The notes: generated by a model from the letters alone, not told the origin. Shown: positions 27,051-38,057, counted from the stretch's first letter. The stretch: 64,000 nucleotides of DNA from Burkholderiales bacterium RIFCSPLOWO2_02_FULL_57_36 (GCA_001770855.1 MESE01000057.1:1-64000), one strand, 5' to 3'. Program-made: numbers and translations.

Positions 27051-29243
27051 CTACTCTGCTTCATCGAGCGCGGTAGCCAACGCCCGATCGACAATCGACT
27101 CAGTCGTTACCATGCTCGCGCTTCTGTCACGCAAGATTTGCGCGAGTTCGTCGGCTGTAAATGAGAAAGGCGCTTCGCCTACCCGATTTGTAAAAATAAA
27201 GTGGTTGCGCCGCGGGCTGATCCAGGTCAGCTTGAATTTCGCCCTTTCGCCGTTGTTGCGCGCGAATTCCATCCAGCTTCCTTGCGCGATATCTTCTACT
27301 ATTCTGGTAAATTCATCGTTCCGTTTTTCCCGGTCGTTTTTGAAGCGATTGGACATGCGCCGCTCGCTGGCCTTTTGCGCGACATTAACCGCTGTCTCGA
27401 TTTGATGTCGTGGCGATAATTCGCTCTGGACACGAACCAGTGCGGCATGCCGTTCCGCCAAACTCGAAAAGAACACAACCCGCTCCGGTTCGTTCCATTT
27501 GATTGCGTTGAGCCAGGCATTGACCATGGCCAATATGGAAGGCAGCTTGGTAATTAATTCCTTGCGCTGTTCAGGACTGGTTTTTGGTTTGACGCTCCAG
27601 ACCAGATCATCCATCACGGTCAGCGCTTTCCTGAGCACTTCCGGCTTTTGCTCCTTGACGCTGTGCGCCAAAGTCAGGATGCGCGTCCATTGCGCCTCCA
27701 GGAAGACTTCCACGAAACCCGCCACTTCGCCGGTTTCCACGCGCACGGAAACATCGTGCTCGGCTGACTCCTGAGCCAGGCGCATCCGCTCCTGCCGCAG
27801 CGCTACCGCGATGGGCTCGGCGAGCACGCTCTCCGACAATTTCTCTTCCGCTGCCAGAAAAGATTCAAGGTTTGAGACCACATCGGAAAACAAACTCATT
27901 TGCTGAGTGAATTCCTTCTGAACCCGCTCCACAATCTGCTCCACCATCTTATACAATGGATCGTCGTGTCCCTTGGTCTGATCCCATACCCTGCCCGATT
28001 TCGCCAATGCATCGATCAACTGACGCGCCGGGTGGTTGTCCGTGATAAAGAACTTCTTGTCCAGCAATGCCGCTTTAAGCAGCGGGATCTGAAGCCGGGC
28101 GATCAGCCGCTTCATGTCATCCGGGATGTCCTGCTCGAGAAAGACATAATCGAAAATTTTTGCCAGCAACTCGATCGTGTTTTCATCAATATGGGTCAGG
28201 CTGCCGGCCGGAACATGGTCCTTGACCTTGCGCAAGGTCGTGGCTCCTTGACGCAAATCGAACGACTCGTCATGTGATCCGAGTTGCTCCATCTGACTTT
28301 GCAAGGCTGTCAAATAACCGAACAGCCGTGGCCCGACTTTGACGCTGATGGTATTGTCGCCCCAACTTCCGCCTTCCGTGGCAGGCGCAAAAAGATCCGG
28401 AACGTTCAGGTCATCGCCGCCGGCAGCGCTTTCCGCCTGGCCTTGTTTCCCGGGCTTTTTCGATAAGAGCCAGTCCCGCACCCGGTTATAGCGCGATGCG
28501 TCGCGTTTGGGCACCTTTGGCGGCGGCATGCCGATTTTGTTTTCGGCCCTCTTCTGACGATAAGCCTCGCTCAAATCCGGCAGAACGTTTTGTTCAATCA
28601 GCGCATCGTTCAAACTCAGCAACATCGGCTTGAGCGGCAAGAACAATTCCGGCCCGAGAAGGCGCAGGATCACTTGATGCGATTCGGCTACCGGGTCTAT
28701 CTTGGCCCAGGCCTCGTAAATTGCACGGACGAACACCTGAGGCCGAAACGGATTTTCCGCAGTCGACATTTGATCGCGTCCATACAGCCAGCCGATTCGC
28801 AGATTAAGTGCTTCCATTATTTCGGAAATGTCCCGTTCAAGGGCTTGACTGACATTACTCAGCAACACCTTGTTTTCCATTTCCTCGAAGCTGACCAAGG
28901 ACAAATCTGCATTATTGTCCGGCAAATTGCGGTTACCCCCAGCTTCAAACCGCCGTGCCTCCTGCAGCAATAATTCGCTCAAACGTGCTGCGACCCCTTG
29001 AGTAAAAACGTCGCTATTGATCCGTAAATGATTGAATGCATCAAAACTGAGAGTGGCCTCGTTGGGCCGAACCGTTTGCTCGGACAAGTTGAGCAAAGCA
29101 TCGGTCAAACGCGATGAGAATTCTTCAATTTGCTGAGAAGTAAGTGCTGTCGCAAGCGAGACAAGATTTTGTAATGCCGCCGACCTGCCGGATGGCGATC
29201 TCATTTGCTCCGCCGATGGGCGATCCCTACGAGTAATAGCCAT
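27051..29243 (-). CDS. DUF1631 family protein
   Basis: A 730-residue soluble, mostly helical protein typical of DUF1631, a family sometimes misnamed thymidine phosphorylase. Recognisable points are the middle ELLAKIFDYVFLEQDIPDDMKRLIARLQIPLLKAAL segment (residues about 360-395) and the C-terminal PilZ-like stretch (KLTWISPRRNHFIFTNRVGE). The ATG at 29243 (MAITRRDRP) is preferred over an upstream TTG, as it lacks the low-complexity extension. Its role is unknown; the PilZ-like end hints at cyclic-di-GMP binding (inference). Confidence 0.82.
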   Translation of the reverse strand: MAITRRDRPSAEQMRSPSGRSAALQNLVSLATALTSQQIEEFSSRLTDALLNLSEQTVRPNEATLSFDAFNHLRINSDVFTQGVAARLSELLLQEARRFEAGGNRNLPDNNADLSLVSFEEMENKVLLSNVSQALERDISEIMEALNLRIGWLYGRDQMSTAENPFRPQVFVRAIYEAWAKIDPVAESHQVILRLLGPELFLPLKPMLLSLNDALIEQNVLPDLSEAYRQKRAENKIGMPPPKVPKRDASRYNRVRDWLLSKKPGKQGQAESAAGGDDLNVPDLFAPATEGGSWGDNTISVKVGPRLFGYLTALQSQMEQLGSHDESFDLRQGATTLRKVKDHVPAGSLTHIDENTIELLAKIFDYVFLEQDIPDDMKRLIARLQIPLLKAALLDKKFFITDNHPARQLIDALAKSGRVWDQTKGHDDPLYKMVEQIVERVQKEFTQQMSLFSDVVSNLESFLAAEEKLSESVLAEPIAVALRQERMRLAQESAEHDVSVRVETGEVAGFVEVFLEAQWTRILTLAHSVKEQKPEVLRKALTVMDDLVWSVKPKTSPEQRKELITKLPSILAMVNAWLNAIKWNEPERVVFFSSLAERHAALVRVQSELSPRHQIETAVNVAQKASERRMSNRFKNDREKRNDEFTRIVEDIAQGSWMEFARNNGERAKFKLTWISPRRNHFIFTNRVGEAPFSFTADELAQILRDRSASMVTTESIVDRALATALDEAE

Positions 29244-29441
29244 AGATGAAAATGAACCGAAAGGTTGCGGTACGGTAATTCTAGTTTGCAATCATCAGGA
29301 AATCAAATTGATTGATTGTTATCGTCAATTAAATGGATATATTAGAAAATTAAGGTTGGCATTTTCATATTTATTCAGAGTCGCCATGCATGTTAATGTC
29401 AAAAAGTTATTGAGAAGACAATGCCATTGCGATGAACTTGA

Positions 29442-29621
29442 TCATTGCCTGGAAAAATATGCTTCCGAAGCCCAGGTAAGTACACCAATCAGCATCACCA
29501 CGAACACCAGGACAATCAGCAAGCGTCCGAATTTTGGCGAATCGTCGCTGCCCACCGGCTGCTCTTCCGGATGATGCATGGAATTGTCGAGCGCGTCTTC
29601 AGACTGGTCTTCCATATGCAT
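29442..29621 (-). CDS. Tiny single-pass membrane protein after the quinone oxidoreductase
   Basis: A 59-codon gene. The N-terminal half is acidic and hydrophilic (MHMEDQSEDALDNS and EEQPVGSDDSPKFG), followed by one hydrophobic helix (LLIVLVFVVMLIGVLTWA) and a short tail ending FSRQ. The start lies 3 bp after the TGA of the preceding gene with TGAGG as ribosome site, and a second ATG two codons later is possible. It is probably co-transcribed with the quinone oxidoreductase. Unrecognised. Confidence 0.7.
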   Translation of the reverse strand: MHMEDQSEDALDNSMHHPEEQPVGSDDSPKFGRLLIVLVFVVMLIGVLTWASEAYFSRQ

Positions 29622-29624
29622 GCC

Positions 29625-30599
29625 TCAAGGAATCAAAATAGTGGAGCCGGTAGTCTTGCGCGCCTCAAGATCGCGATGCGCCTGTCCTGCGTCCTTGAGC
29701 GAATAACGCTGATTGATATCGATTTTTATTTTGCCGCTTTCCACCATGGAAAACAGGTCGGCCGTCATGGCTTCCAGATCGGCGCGTTTGGCGGTATAGG
29801 TAAATAATGTGGGACGGGTAATGAACAATGAACCGCGCGACGCCAGTTCATTCAAGCCAAATGGCGGTACCGGACCGGAAGCGCTACCGAAACTGACCAT
29901 CATGCCCAATGGTGAGAGACAATCAAGCGAACCGATGAAGGTGTCCTTGCCGATCGAATCGTATACCACCGGCACACCTTTGCCGCCGGTGATTTGCTTC
30001 ACGCGCTCGACAAAATTTTCCTTGTTGTAATTAATGACATGCGCACATCCATGCGCTTTTGCCAGCGCTCCTTTTTCATCCGAGCCGACCGTGCCAATCA
30101 TGGTGACGCCCAAAGCTCTCGCCCACTGGCACGCGATCAGCCCAACACCGCCGGCTGCTGCATGGAACAGAATCGTCTCGCCGCCATTCAAAGGAAACGT
30201 GCGCTTGAAAAGATACTGGACAGTCAATCCCTGCAGCATCATGGCCGCGGCGGTTTCAAAATCGATTGCGTCGGGCAGCATTACCAAATTCGAAGCCGGC
30301 ATCGTGCGCACTTCAGCATAGGCGCCCGGCGGTCGCCCGGCGTAGGCTACGCGGTCGCCCGGTTTCACATGCGCGACACCTTCACCCACCGCCTCTACCA
30401 CGCCGGCGCCTTCCATGCCCAGTCCGGCAGGCAGCGGCTGCGGATAGAGGCCGGTGCGGAAATAGACATCGATGTAATTTAATCCGCATGCCGCTTGGCG
30501 CACGCGCGCTTCTCCCGGTCCCGGCTCGCCTACTTCGACGTCGACATATTCCATGACCTCAGGGCCGCCGGTTTTGGAAATTCTGATGGCTTTTGGCAT
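29625..30599 (-). CDS. qor: NADPH:quinone oxidoreductase (zeta-crystallin-like MDR)
   Basis: A 324-residue medium-chain dehydrogenase without structural or catalytic zinc cysteines. The NADPH loop AAAGGVGLIACQWA is near residue 150 and the N-terminus CGLNYIDVYFRTGLY is typical of QOR1 enzymes, which reduce quinones by one electron. GGAAGAA precedes the ATG at 30599. A frame extension upstream is a shadow. Confidence 0.93.
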   Translation of the reverse strand: MPKAIRISKTGGPEVMEYVDVEVGEPGPGEARVRQAACGLNYIDVYFRTGLYPQPLPAGLGMEGAGVVEAVGEGVAHVKPGDRVAYAGRPPGAYAEVRTMPASNLVMLPDAIDFETAAAMMLQGLTVQYLFKRTFPLNGGETILFHAAAGGVGLIACQWARALGVTMIGTVGSDEKGALAKAHGCAHVINYNKENFVERVKQITGGKGVPVVYDSIGKDTFIGSLDCLSPLGMMVSFGSASGPVPPFGLNELASRGSLFITRPTLFTYTAKRADLEAMTADLFSMVESGKIKIDINQRYSLKDAGQAHRDLEARKTTGSTILIP

Positions 30600-30766
30600 T
30601 GGGTTCTTCCTTTTACATACGGCATTGATTGAAGACGATGCCGCCTTGCGAGTTGTCCGAGCTGCGTTGATCATGATCATACCGCCATCCGCGATTTACG
30701 ATTCGTGAACTTCGTTATTCATCCTTACCGTATCCATCACAGATGACCTGGCGCATCATGCCGCCG

Positions 30767-31552
30767 TTAAAACGTCCCCGGAAATGCGCCGCCATCGAGC
30801 AGGATATTTTGTCCGGTCATATATCCCGCATGGCTGCTGCACAGGAACGCGCAGGCAGCGCCGAATTCCGCCGTCGTGCCGAAGCGCTGTGCCGGATTTT
30901 GCAAGCGCCGCGCTTCGCGGACTTCTTCGGCACTCTTGCCTGCCGATTTTGCCGCCGCAGCCAGCGTCGCAGTCAGCCGGGCGGTATCGAACGGTCCTGG
31001 CAGCAGATTATTGATCGTCACGTTGTATGCGACCGTCTTGCGCGACACGCCTGCAACAAAGCCGGTCAGGCCAGACCGTGCGCCATTGGACAAACCGAGA
31101 ATGTCGATCGGCGCCTTCACCGCGCTGGAAGTAATGTTGACGATGCGGCCGAAGCGGCGCGCGATCATGCCGTCGACTGTTGCCTTGATCAGTTCGATCG
31201 GCGTCAGCATGTTGGCATCGATGGCCGCAATCCAGTCATCCCGGCTCCAGTTTCGAAAATCGCCGGGCGGGGGCCCGCCCGCATTGTTGATCAGGATGTC
31301 CGGCTGGGGACAGGCTGCCAATGCCTTGGTACGGCCCTCGACGGTCGTGATATCGCAAGCAACGGCCGTCACGGCGGTTCCATCGCCAACGGCACGTCTT
31401 ATTTCGGCGGCGGTCGCCTCCAGGATTTCCGCCGTACGCGCCACCAGCGTAATATGCACGCCTTCGGCCGCCAGGGCTTCCGCACAGCCGCGGCCCAGGC
31501 CTTTGCTGGCGCCGCACACCAATGCATTTTTACCGCGAATACCTAAATCCAT
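30767..31552 (-). CDS. Atypical short-chain dehydrogenase/reductase
   Basis: A 261-residue SDR with the cofactor motif CGASKGLGRG near residue 13 and INNAGGPPPG near residue 88. At the catalytic site, where most SDRs have Ser then YxxxK, it reads TSSAVKAP and then LGLSNGARSG, so the Tyr and Lys are replaced by Ser/Asn and Arg. This substitution marks the BKR_like_SDR_like subgroup, whose reaction is unclear. A GGAG site, overlapping the stop of the upstream transporter gene, precedes the start, so they are co-transcribed. Confidence 0.85.
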   Translation of the reverse strand: MDLGIRGKNALVCGASKGLGRGCAEALAAEGVHITLVARTAEILEATAAEIRRAVGDGTAVTAVACDITTVEGRTKALAACPQPDILINNAGGPPPGDFRNWSRDDWIAAIDANMLTPIELIKATVDGMIARRFGRIVNITSSAVKAPIDILGLSNGARSGLTGFVAGVSRKTVAYNVTINNLLPGPFDTARLTATLAAAAKSAGKSAEEVREARRLQNPAQRFGTTAEFGAACAFLCSSHAGYMTGQNILLDGGAFPGTF

Positions 31553-31561
31553 ATTGTTCTC

Positions 31562-32473
31562 CTAAGCTTTCTTTTTCGACAGCAGATAAATTCCCGACAG
31601 TACCAGAGCGGTGCCTGTCATTTGAATCACGGTAATCGGCTCGCCCAACATCAATGCGCCCATGAAGAGCGTCGAAACGGGCCCCACCATGCCAGCCTGC
31701 GAAGTCGTCGCGGCGCCAATGCGTGACACCGCAATCATCGTCAGGAATACCGGCAATACCGTGCAAAACACGGCATTCACCAACGACAGCACATACACTT
31801 CGTTCGGTTGAACCAGCAGCGCGACCGGCCGCAAAAGGAAAAACTGGGCGATACAGGCGGCACTCGCTACGCACATTGCGTATGCAACCAGCCGAATGGC
31901 CCCGACCCGCCTGACCAACTCACCCGATAGCAATAGATACAGCGCATACGACACTGCGCTTGACAGTACGAATGCGCTGCCCAATGCGACATGTTCACCG
32001 CCAACCCTGACATCGTGAAAAAAGACAAAGACCGTGCCCAGATAAGACGTACCCAATGCCATCCATTCGAGCCCGCTGATTTTTTTCTTCAAGAACAAGG
32101 CCGAAATCAGCAGCACGAAAGAAGGTGTCAGGAACAGAATCAGCCGTTCCAATCCGGCCGAAATATATTGCAAGCCCAGGAAATCGAGAAAACTCGACAG
32201 GTAGTAGCCGAGCAATCCGAGCAGCACAATTTTGCCGCGGTCCGAATTCGTCAATGGCACACTGCTTCTCGCCTGCCATATAGCGATAGCACCGAAAAAA
32301 GGTAACGAGAAAATCATCCGGAAAGCAATCAAGGTGACTGCGTCGACCTGATAGCGGTAAATCAGTTTGGCGACAATCGCTTTGGCGGAAAAAAGAATTG
32401 CGCCCGAAACAGCAATGGTCAAACCAATCAAAAAGGCCTGCCGTGAAGAATACGTGGCAATGGGTGACGTCAT
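31562..32473 (-). CDS. EamA/DMT-family transporter
   Basis: A 303-residue membrane protein with ten predicted helices in two EamA repeats (for example FLIGLTIAVSGAILFSAKAIVA and VYVLSLVNAVFCTVLPVFLTM). The DMT superfamily exports metabolites such as amino acids; the substrate cannot be read here. The ATG at 32473 is preferred; a start 15 codons upstream is open but basic. It is followed 9 bp later by the SDR gene. Confidence 0.85.
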   Translation of the reverse strand: MTSPIATYSSRQAFLIGLTIAVSGAILFSAKAIVAKLIYRYQVDAVTLIAFRMIFSLPFFGAIAIWQARSSVPLTNSDRGKIVLLGLLGYYLSSFLDFLGLQYISAGLERLILFLTPSFVLLISALFLKKKISGLEWMALGTSYLGTVFVFFHDVRVGGEHVALGSAFVLSSAVSYALYLLLSGELVRRVGAIRLVAYAMCVASAACIAQFFLLRPVALLVQPNEVYVLSLVNAVFCTVLPVFLTMIAVSRIGAATTSQAGMVGPVSTLFMGALMLGEPITVIQMTGTALVLSGIYLLSKKKA

Positions 32474-32567
32474 GCCGCGAACCGACCGGTTTCGGCAAGA
32501 TGCACGATGCCGCGCCAATACCGTCTTTCCACCGGAACGCGGTGTATCAAAGGGTCGAATCGCATGG

Positions 32568-34106
32568 TTATTTCTTCAGGATTGATCCCAGCACGCCGCG
32601 AATGATTTCGCGCCCGACCTGGGATCCGATGCTGCGTGCCGCCGATTTCATCATCGCTTCAACCATCGTGTCTTTGCGCCGCGCGACGCCGGCACCACCG
32701 AACAGGCCGCCAAATGCATCCTTCATTTTGTCGCCAACGGAAGGACCCGCGGACTCGGACGCCTTGTCACCTTTTGCCGTGTCGGCTCGCCCTGATGCTG
32801 TGGCCGGTTGCGAACTCGGCATTTCGGCCGCAACCCGGCCTTTGATTTTTTCATATGCGGATTCGCGATCGACGGATTTCTCGTAGACGCCCGCAACGAT
32901 TGAATTGGCAATGACCTCCTTGCGTTCGTCATCGGTTATTGGTCCGATCTGCGAAGCCGGCGACAAGATGAAAGCACGTTCCACCATCGCAGGTCGGCCC
33001 TTTTCGTCCAGAAACGACACCAGCGCCTCGCCGACGGCCAGTTCGGTGATTACCTGCGCCGTATCGAGTTGCGGATTCGGCCGAAAGGTTTCCGCCGCAG
33101 CCTGCACCGCCTTCTGATCGCGCGGCGTATAGGCGCGCAATGCATGCTGGACCCGATTGCCCAACTGCCCCAGCACCGTATCGGGAATATCCAGCGGGTT
33201 TTGGGTGACGAAATAGACGCCGACGCCTTTGGAACGGATCAGCCGCACCACCTGCTCGATTTTCTGCAGAAGCGGCCTGGGCGCTTCATCGAACAACAGA
33301 TGCGCCTCGTCAAAAAAATAAACCAGCTTCGGTTTGTCCAGATCGCCGACTTCGGGCAATTGTTCAAACAATTCCGACAGCATCCACAGCAGAAATGTCG
33401 CGTAAAGACGCGGCGAATTGAGCAGCCTGTCCGCCGCGAGAATATTGACCACGCCTTTGCCGTTTGCATCGGTTTGCAGCAAGTCGTGAATATTCAGCAT
33501 CGGTTCGCCGAAGAACCGGTCACCGCCCTGCTCCTCGATCGCGAGCAATCCGCGCTGGATCGCGCCGATGCTGGCGGCGGAAATATTGCCGTATTCCGTT
33601 TGAAAATTTGCGGCAGTGTCCCCGACCTGCTGCAACATGGCGCGCAAATCCTTTGTGTCCAGCAGCAGCAACCCGTGATCATCGGCAATCTTGAAAACCA
33701 GTTGCAGCACGCCCTCCTGCGTATCGTTCAAATTGAGCATGCGGGCCAGCAACAGCGGTCCGAGATCGGAAATCGTCGCGCGGACAGGGTGTCCTTTTTC
33801 ATCAAAAACATCCCAAAACGTCACCGGGCAAGCCGCCCAAGCGGGTTCATCGATGCTGACGAAATCCAGCCGCTCCTTCATCCGGGAAGTCATCGTCCCG
33901 GCTTTCGCGATGCCGGATAAATCGCCTTTCACATCAGCCATGAAAACCGGCACTCCGCTGTCCGACAATGCCTGCGCAATTACCTGCAGCGTCACCGTTT
34001 TGCCGGTGCCGGTGGCCCCAGTGATACAGCCGTGGCGATTCAATAGCCGAGGCAGCAACTCCAGTTGGTGATGTTCATTTTTTGCAACGACAAGCGGTTT
34101 GATCAT
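32568..34106 (-). CDS. HerA/YjgR-like ATPase (DUF853)
   Basis: A 512-residue P-loop ATPase. Walker A is [11 protein letters not shown] near residue 33, with [17 protein letters not shown] near residue 55 and Walker [17 protein letters not shown] near residue 241. This matches YjgR (DUF853), related to HerA-type translocases. The C-terminal 100 residues are Gly- and Lys-rich and end in a hydrophobic [15 protein letters not shown]. The M24 start fits YjgR from other bacteria. Cellular role unknown. Confidence 0.9.
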   Translation of the reverse strand: MIKPLVVAKNEHHQLELLPRLLNRHGCITGATGTGKTVTLQVIAQALSDSGVPVFMADVKGDLSGIAKAGTMTSRMKERLDFVSIDEPAWAACPVTFWDVFDEKGHPVRATISDLGPLLLARMLNLNDTQEGVLQLVFKIADDHGLLLLDTKDLRAMLQQVGDTAANFQTEYGNISAASIGAIQRGLLAIEEQGGDRFFGEPMLNIHDLLQTDANGKGVVNILAADRLLNSPRLYATFLLWMLSELFEQLPEVGDLDKPKLVYFFDEAHLLFDEAPRPLLQKIEQVVRLIRSKGVGVYFVTQNPLDIPDTVLGQLGNRVQHALRAYTPRDQKAVQAAAETFRPNPQLDTAQVITELAVGEALVSFLDEKGRPAMVERAFILSPASQIGPITDDERKEVIANSIVAGVYEKSVDRESAYEKIKGRVAAEMPSSQPATASGRADTAKGDKASESAGPSVGDKMKDAFGGLFGGAGVARRKDTMVEAMMKSAARSIGSQVGREIIRGVLGSILKK

Positions 34107-34255
34107 GAGAATCGGCAATTTTTGGCGAATTTTGAAGGGGGGCGATATGCTAAAATTCCAGTCTGATTTGGCCATGGCGAATTAATTTTAACCATGCGCC
34201 TATCCTGAATTAAAGACCAATAGCCGCTAGCATACTCGTTGAAGAAAGATCCGTC

Positions 34256-34981
34256 ATGGCAGGACACAGCAAATGGGCCAATATCAAGCACAAAAAGGCC
34301 GCCACTGACGCCAAGCGCGGCAAGGTCTGGACCCGGCTGATCAAGGAAATTACCGTTGCCGCGCGTTTGGGCGGCGGCGATATCCCATCCAACCCGCGTT
34401 TGCGCCTTGCGGTGGAAAAAGCGGCCGATGCGAACATGCCAAAAGACAATGTCACACGTGCGATCGCACGCGGCACCGGCGGACTGGATGGCGCCAATTA
34501 CGAAGAAATCCGCTACGAGGGTTACGGCATCAACGGCGCTGCGATCATCGTCGACTGCATGACTGATAATCGGGTACGCACCGTCGCCGAAGTACGTCAT
34601 GCGTTCTCGAAGTTCGGCGGAAACATGGGAACTGAAGGTTCGGTCGCTTTCCTGTTCAAGCATTGCGGCCAGCTTTTCTTTGCTCCAGGCACCAATGAAG
34701 ATGCGTTGATGGAGGCGGCTCTGGAGGCCGGTGCGGAAGATATCATCGCCGACGACGAAGGCGGATTTGAAGTGATTTGCCCGCCACATGATTTTGCAAC
34801 GATAAAAGAAGCGCTGGAGAAAGCCGGCTTCAAGGCAGAAGTAGCTGAAATCGCGATGAAGGCCAGTACCGAAACGGTGTTTACCGGCGACGATGCGGTA
34901 AAAATGCAAAAATTGATCGACGCACTGGAGAATCTGGATGATGTGCAAGAGGTCTATACCAATGCGGTTATAGACGCGTAA
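34256..34981 (+). CDS. yebC: YebC/PmpR family regulatory protein
   Basis: A 241-residue TACO1/YebC-type protein starting [22 protein letters not shown], with the family middle [15 protein letters not shown] and the end segment [10 protein letters not shown]. Family members bind DNA or assist translation at proline stretches. It is divergent from the DUF853 gene. Confidence 0.95.
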   Translation: MAGHSKWANIKHKKAATDAKRGKVWTRLIKEITVAARLGGGDIPSNPRLRLAVEKAADANMPKDNVTRAIARGTGGLDGANYEEIRYEGYGINGAAIIVDCMTDNRVRTVAEVRHAFSKFGGNMGTEGSVAFLFKHCGQLFFAPGTNEDALMEAALEAGAEDIIADDEGGFEVICPPHDFATIKEALEKAGFKAEVAEIAMKASTETVFTGDDAVKMQKLIDALENLDDVQEVYTNAVIDA

Positions 34982-35145
34982 CGGAAAACCGGTTGCCATA
35001 CTCATCGTGCCGTTTCTTTTATCAGCGTACCGCAGTCCGGCAAACTATATGAACGATGGCAACATCGAATTAATCCATCGCGATATCGCCAATAGCCGCA
35101 AGGCCGACGCAATGTCGCAATTTGAGTGAACAGTCACATCCTCCC

Positions 35146-36420
35146 ATGAAAATACTGGTAGTCGGCTCAGGCGGCCGTGAACACGCCCTGGCCTGGAAAC
35201 TGGCGCAATCGGAGCGCATACAAATGGTGTATGTCGCGCCGGGCAACGGCGGAACCGCGCTCGACGTTCGTCTGAAAAACGTGCCGATCACCGATCCGCT
35301 GTGGTTGGCACAGTTCGTCCAGAAGGAGCACATCGCGCTGACCGTGGTCGGCCCGGAAACACCGCTGGCAGCCGGTATCGTCAACGTATTTCGCGATCAG
35401 GGACTGAAGATATTCGGCCCGACCAAGGAAGCCGCGCAACTCGAAAGCTCCAAGGATTTCGCGAAGGCGTTCATGCAGCGGCACGGCATACCGACCGCCG
35501 AATACCAGACGTTTTCCGACAGCGCCGCGGCGCACGCCTATATCGAGCGCAAGGGTGCGCCGATCGTCATCAAGGCGGACGGCCTGGCCGCCGGCAAAGG
35601 CGTCGTGGTCGCGATGACCGCCGACGAAGCGCATGCGGCGGTCGACATGATGCTATCCGATAACCGGTTCGGCAATGCCGGCGCACGCGTCGTGATAGAA
35701 GAATTTCTCGCAGGCGAAGAAGCCAGCTTTATCGTCATGGTCGATGGAAAAAACGTGTTGCCTCTGGCGACCAGCCAGGATCACAAGCGGCTGCAGGATC
35801 ACGATGAGGGACCGAACACCGGCGGCATGGGCGCTTATTCTCCCGCGCCGATCGTCACACCGGCATTGCATGCGCGCGTAATGCGCGAAATCATCCTGCC
35901 GACTGTGCAAGGCATGGCCAGGGACGGCATTCCATTTACCGGATTCCTGTATGCCGGACTGATGATCGACGCCAAGGGCAATCCGAAAACCCTGGAATTC
36001 AATTGCCGCATGGGCGATCCCGAAACCCAGCCGATCATGGCTCGCTTGAAAACCGACTTGCTGACAGTGATGGAACACGCAGTCAACGGCACGCTCGACA
36101 CCATCGAACTGGAGTGGGATCGCCGCACTGCGTTAGGCGTGGTCATGGCGGCCGCCGGTTATCCGGATGCGCCGCGCAATGGAGACATCATTTCCGGCAT
36201 TCCTGCCGAAACAGCCGATTGTGTGACCTTTCATGCCGGCACGACATTGAAAGACGGCCGGCTCGTCACTTCGGGAGGACGGGTATTGTGCGTGGTCGGG
36301 TTGGGCGACAGCGTCAAAATGGCGCAAAAGCAGGCGTATGCCGGTGTCGACCAGATCCAGTTTGACGGTGCCCAGTATCGGCGCGATATCGGATGGCGGG
36401 CGATCAAGCGCCCCGGCTGA
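35146..36420 (+). CDS. purD: Phosphoribosylamine-glycine ligase
   Basis: A 424-residue ATP-grasp enzyme of purine synthesis. N-terminal MKILVVGSGGREHALAWKL, ATP-grasp segment IVIKADGLAAGKGVVVA near residue 139, and metal-site LEFNCRMGDPETQ near residue 283. I chose the ATG at 35146; an upstream TTG adds eight residues. Confidence 0.97.
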   Translation: MKILVVGSGGREHALAWKLAQSERIQMVYVAPGNGGTALDVRLKNVPITDPLWLAQFVQKEHIALTVVGPETPLAAGIVNVFRDQGLKIFGPTKEAAQLESSKDFAKAFMQRHGIPTAEYQTFSDSAAAHAYIERKGAPIVIKADGLAAGKGVVVAMTADEAHAAVDMMLSDNRFGNAGARVVIEEFLAGEEASFIVMVDGKNVLPLATSQDHKRLQDHDEGPNTGGMGAYSPAPIVTPALHARVMREIILPTVQGMARDGIPFTGFLYAGLMIDAKGNPKTLEFNCRMGDPETQPIMARLKTDLLTVMEHAVNGTLDTIELEWDRRTALGVVMAAAGYPDAPRNGDIISGIPAETADCVTFHAGTTLKDGRLVTSGGRVLCVVGLGDSVKMAQKQAYAGVDQIQFDGAQYRRDIGWRAIKRPG

Positions 36421-36495
36421 CTCCGAATTGCGGTTGCACTGTCAACCATGGGCACGGCGGGGTACAATCCGCTGTGCCTTTTTGTTTTACGCCCC

Positions 36496-37407
36496 GTGAC
36501 CTCCTCCCAGCCTAATTCCTCTGCCGTCAAACTCTATTTGCTCGACTTGCAAACGCAGATCGCCGGCGCGCTGGAAGGCATCGACGGCAAACAGTTCATT
36601 ACCGATGCCTGGGAGCGTCCCGAAGGCGGTGGCGGCATTTCTCGACTGATTGAAGAAGGAAATGTATTCGAGCGCGGCGGCGTCAGTTTCTCGCATGTGG
36701 CGGGCAAAAGCCTGCCGCCCTCCGCCGCAGCCAATCGCCCTGAAATCGCCGGGCGGAATTGGGAAGCAATGGGCGTGTCGCTGGTACTGCACCCGCGCAA
36801 TCCATATGCACCGACCGTGCACATGAATGTGCGCTTTTTTACCACGATGGCAGAAGGACAAGATGCGGTGTGGTGGTTCGGCGGCGGCATGGATTTGACG
36901 CCTTACTATGGATTCGCGGAGGATGCGCGCCACTTTCACCAAACATGCAAGACCGCGCTCGCGCCGTTTGGCGACGATCTGCATCCGCGCTTCAAGAAGT
37001 GGTGCGATGAATATTTCTATCTGAAGCATCGCAAGGAACCGCGCGGCGTCGGCGGAATTTTTTTCGATGACTTCAATGCGCATGGATTTGCGCAGAGCTT
37101 TGCAATGACGCAAAGCGTCGGCAACCACTTCCTTGATGCTTATCTGCCAATTCTGGTTCGGCGGAAAGACGCGCCCTATGGTGAGCGCGAACGGGATTTT
37201 CAGGCGTATCGGCGCGGGCGTTATGTCGAGTTCAACCTGGTATTCGACCGCGGCACATTATTCGGCCTGCAGTCGGGCGGACGCACCGAGTCGATCCTGA
37301 TGTCGCTGCCGCCGATTGTCAAATGGCGCTATAACTGGCAACCCGAAGCCGGCAGCCCGGAAGCCGGACTCTATTCCGATTTCCTGATTCATCAGGACTG
37401 GATATGA
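36496..37407 (+). CDS. hemF: Oxygen-dependent coproporphyrinogen III oxidase
   Basis: A 303-residue HemF of haem synthesis. Conserved stretches: [14 protein letters not shown] near residue 97, [14 protein letters not shown] and [13 protein letters not shown]. The GTG at 36496 gives the family length; an upstream ATG at 36448 adds 16 residues. The 3' end overlaps nadD by 4 bp (ATGA). This is the oxygen-requiring isoform, so an anaerobic enzyme must exist elsewhere for growth without oxygen. Confidence 0.94.
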   Translation: MTSSQPNSSAVKLYLLDLQTQIAGALEGIDGKQFITDAWERPEGGGGISRLIEEGNVFERGGVSFSHVAGKSLPPSAAANRPEIAGRNWEAMGVSLVLHPRNPYAPTVHMNVRFFTTMAEGQDAVWWFGGGMDLTPYYGFAEDARHFHQTCKTALAPFGDDLHPRFKKWCDEYFYLKHRKEPRGVGGIFFDDFNAHGFAQSFAMTQSVGNHFLDAYLPILVRRKDAPYGERERDFQAYRRGRYVEFNLVFDRGTLFGLQSGGRTESILMSLPPIVKWRYNWQPEAGSPEAGLYSDFLIHQDWI

Positions 37408-38057
37408 CGCGCCGTTGCGTCGTATTGCTTGGAGGAAGCTTCGATCCGGTACACAATGGTCATGTTGCGTTGGCCGATTATTTTGTGAAGCTGCTGATTC
37501 CCGATGAATTGCGCATTGTCCCGGCCGGTAATCCATGGCAAAAATCGCAACTTCAGGCGAGCGCCGAAGACCGGGTCGAGATGATCAGACGGGCATTCGA
37601 TAAGCTATCGGTTCCAGTGACGATCGATCAACAGGAAATCCGGCGCAACGATGCAAGCTACACAATCGATACGCTGCGTAAGGCAAGAGCTGAATTGGGC
37701 GCCGAAACCTCGATTGTGTTTCTGCTCGGCGCGGATCAATTGCATCAACTCGATACATGGCAAGAGTGGGACAAGCTGTTTGACCTGGCGCACATATGCG
37801 CCGCCTCCCGTCCAGGTTTTGCAACGGACGATCGCCGTATTCCGTCATTGGTTGCCCGCGAATTTCTACGCCGTGCGGCCAGCGCGGATCAGATACGCGA
37901 TGCGCCGCATGGTTTGACTTACCTGGCGTCAAATCTTGCGGTTGATATTTCCGCAACGCAAATTCGATCCGCATTACAGCGCGGAGAGTCACCAGGGTCG
38001 CAGATTCCGGCTGGAGTGCTAGACTATATTCAACAACATCACCTATATCAAAACTAA
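37404..38057 (+). CDS. nadD: Nicotinate-nucleotide adenylyltransferase
   Basis: A 217-residue nucleotidyltransferase with [14 protein letters not shown] at residues 10-23 and the [10 protein letters not shown] motif near residue 191. It makes nicotinic acid adenine dinucleotide for NAD. It overlaps hemF by 4 bp and rsfS by 1 bp. Confidence 0.96.
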   Translation: MTRRCVVLLGGSFDPVHNGHVALADYFVKLLIPDELRIVPAGNPWQKSQLQASAEDRVEMIRRAFDKLSVPVTIDQQEIRRNDASYTIDTLRKARAELGAETSIVFLLGADQLHQLDTWQEWDKLFDLAHICAASRPGFATDDRRIPSLVAREFLRRAASADQIRDAPHGLTYLASNLAVDISATQIRSALQRGESPGSQIPAGVLDYIQQHHLYQN

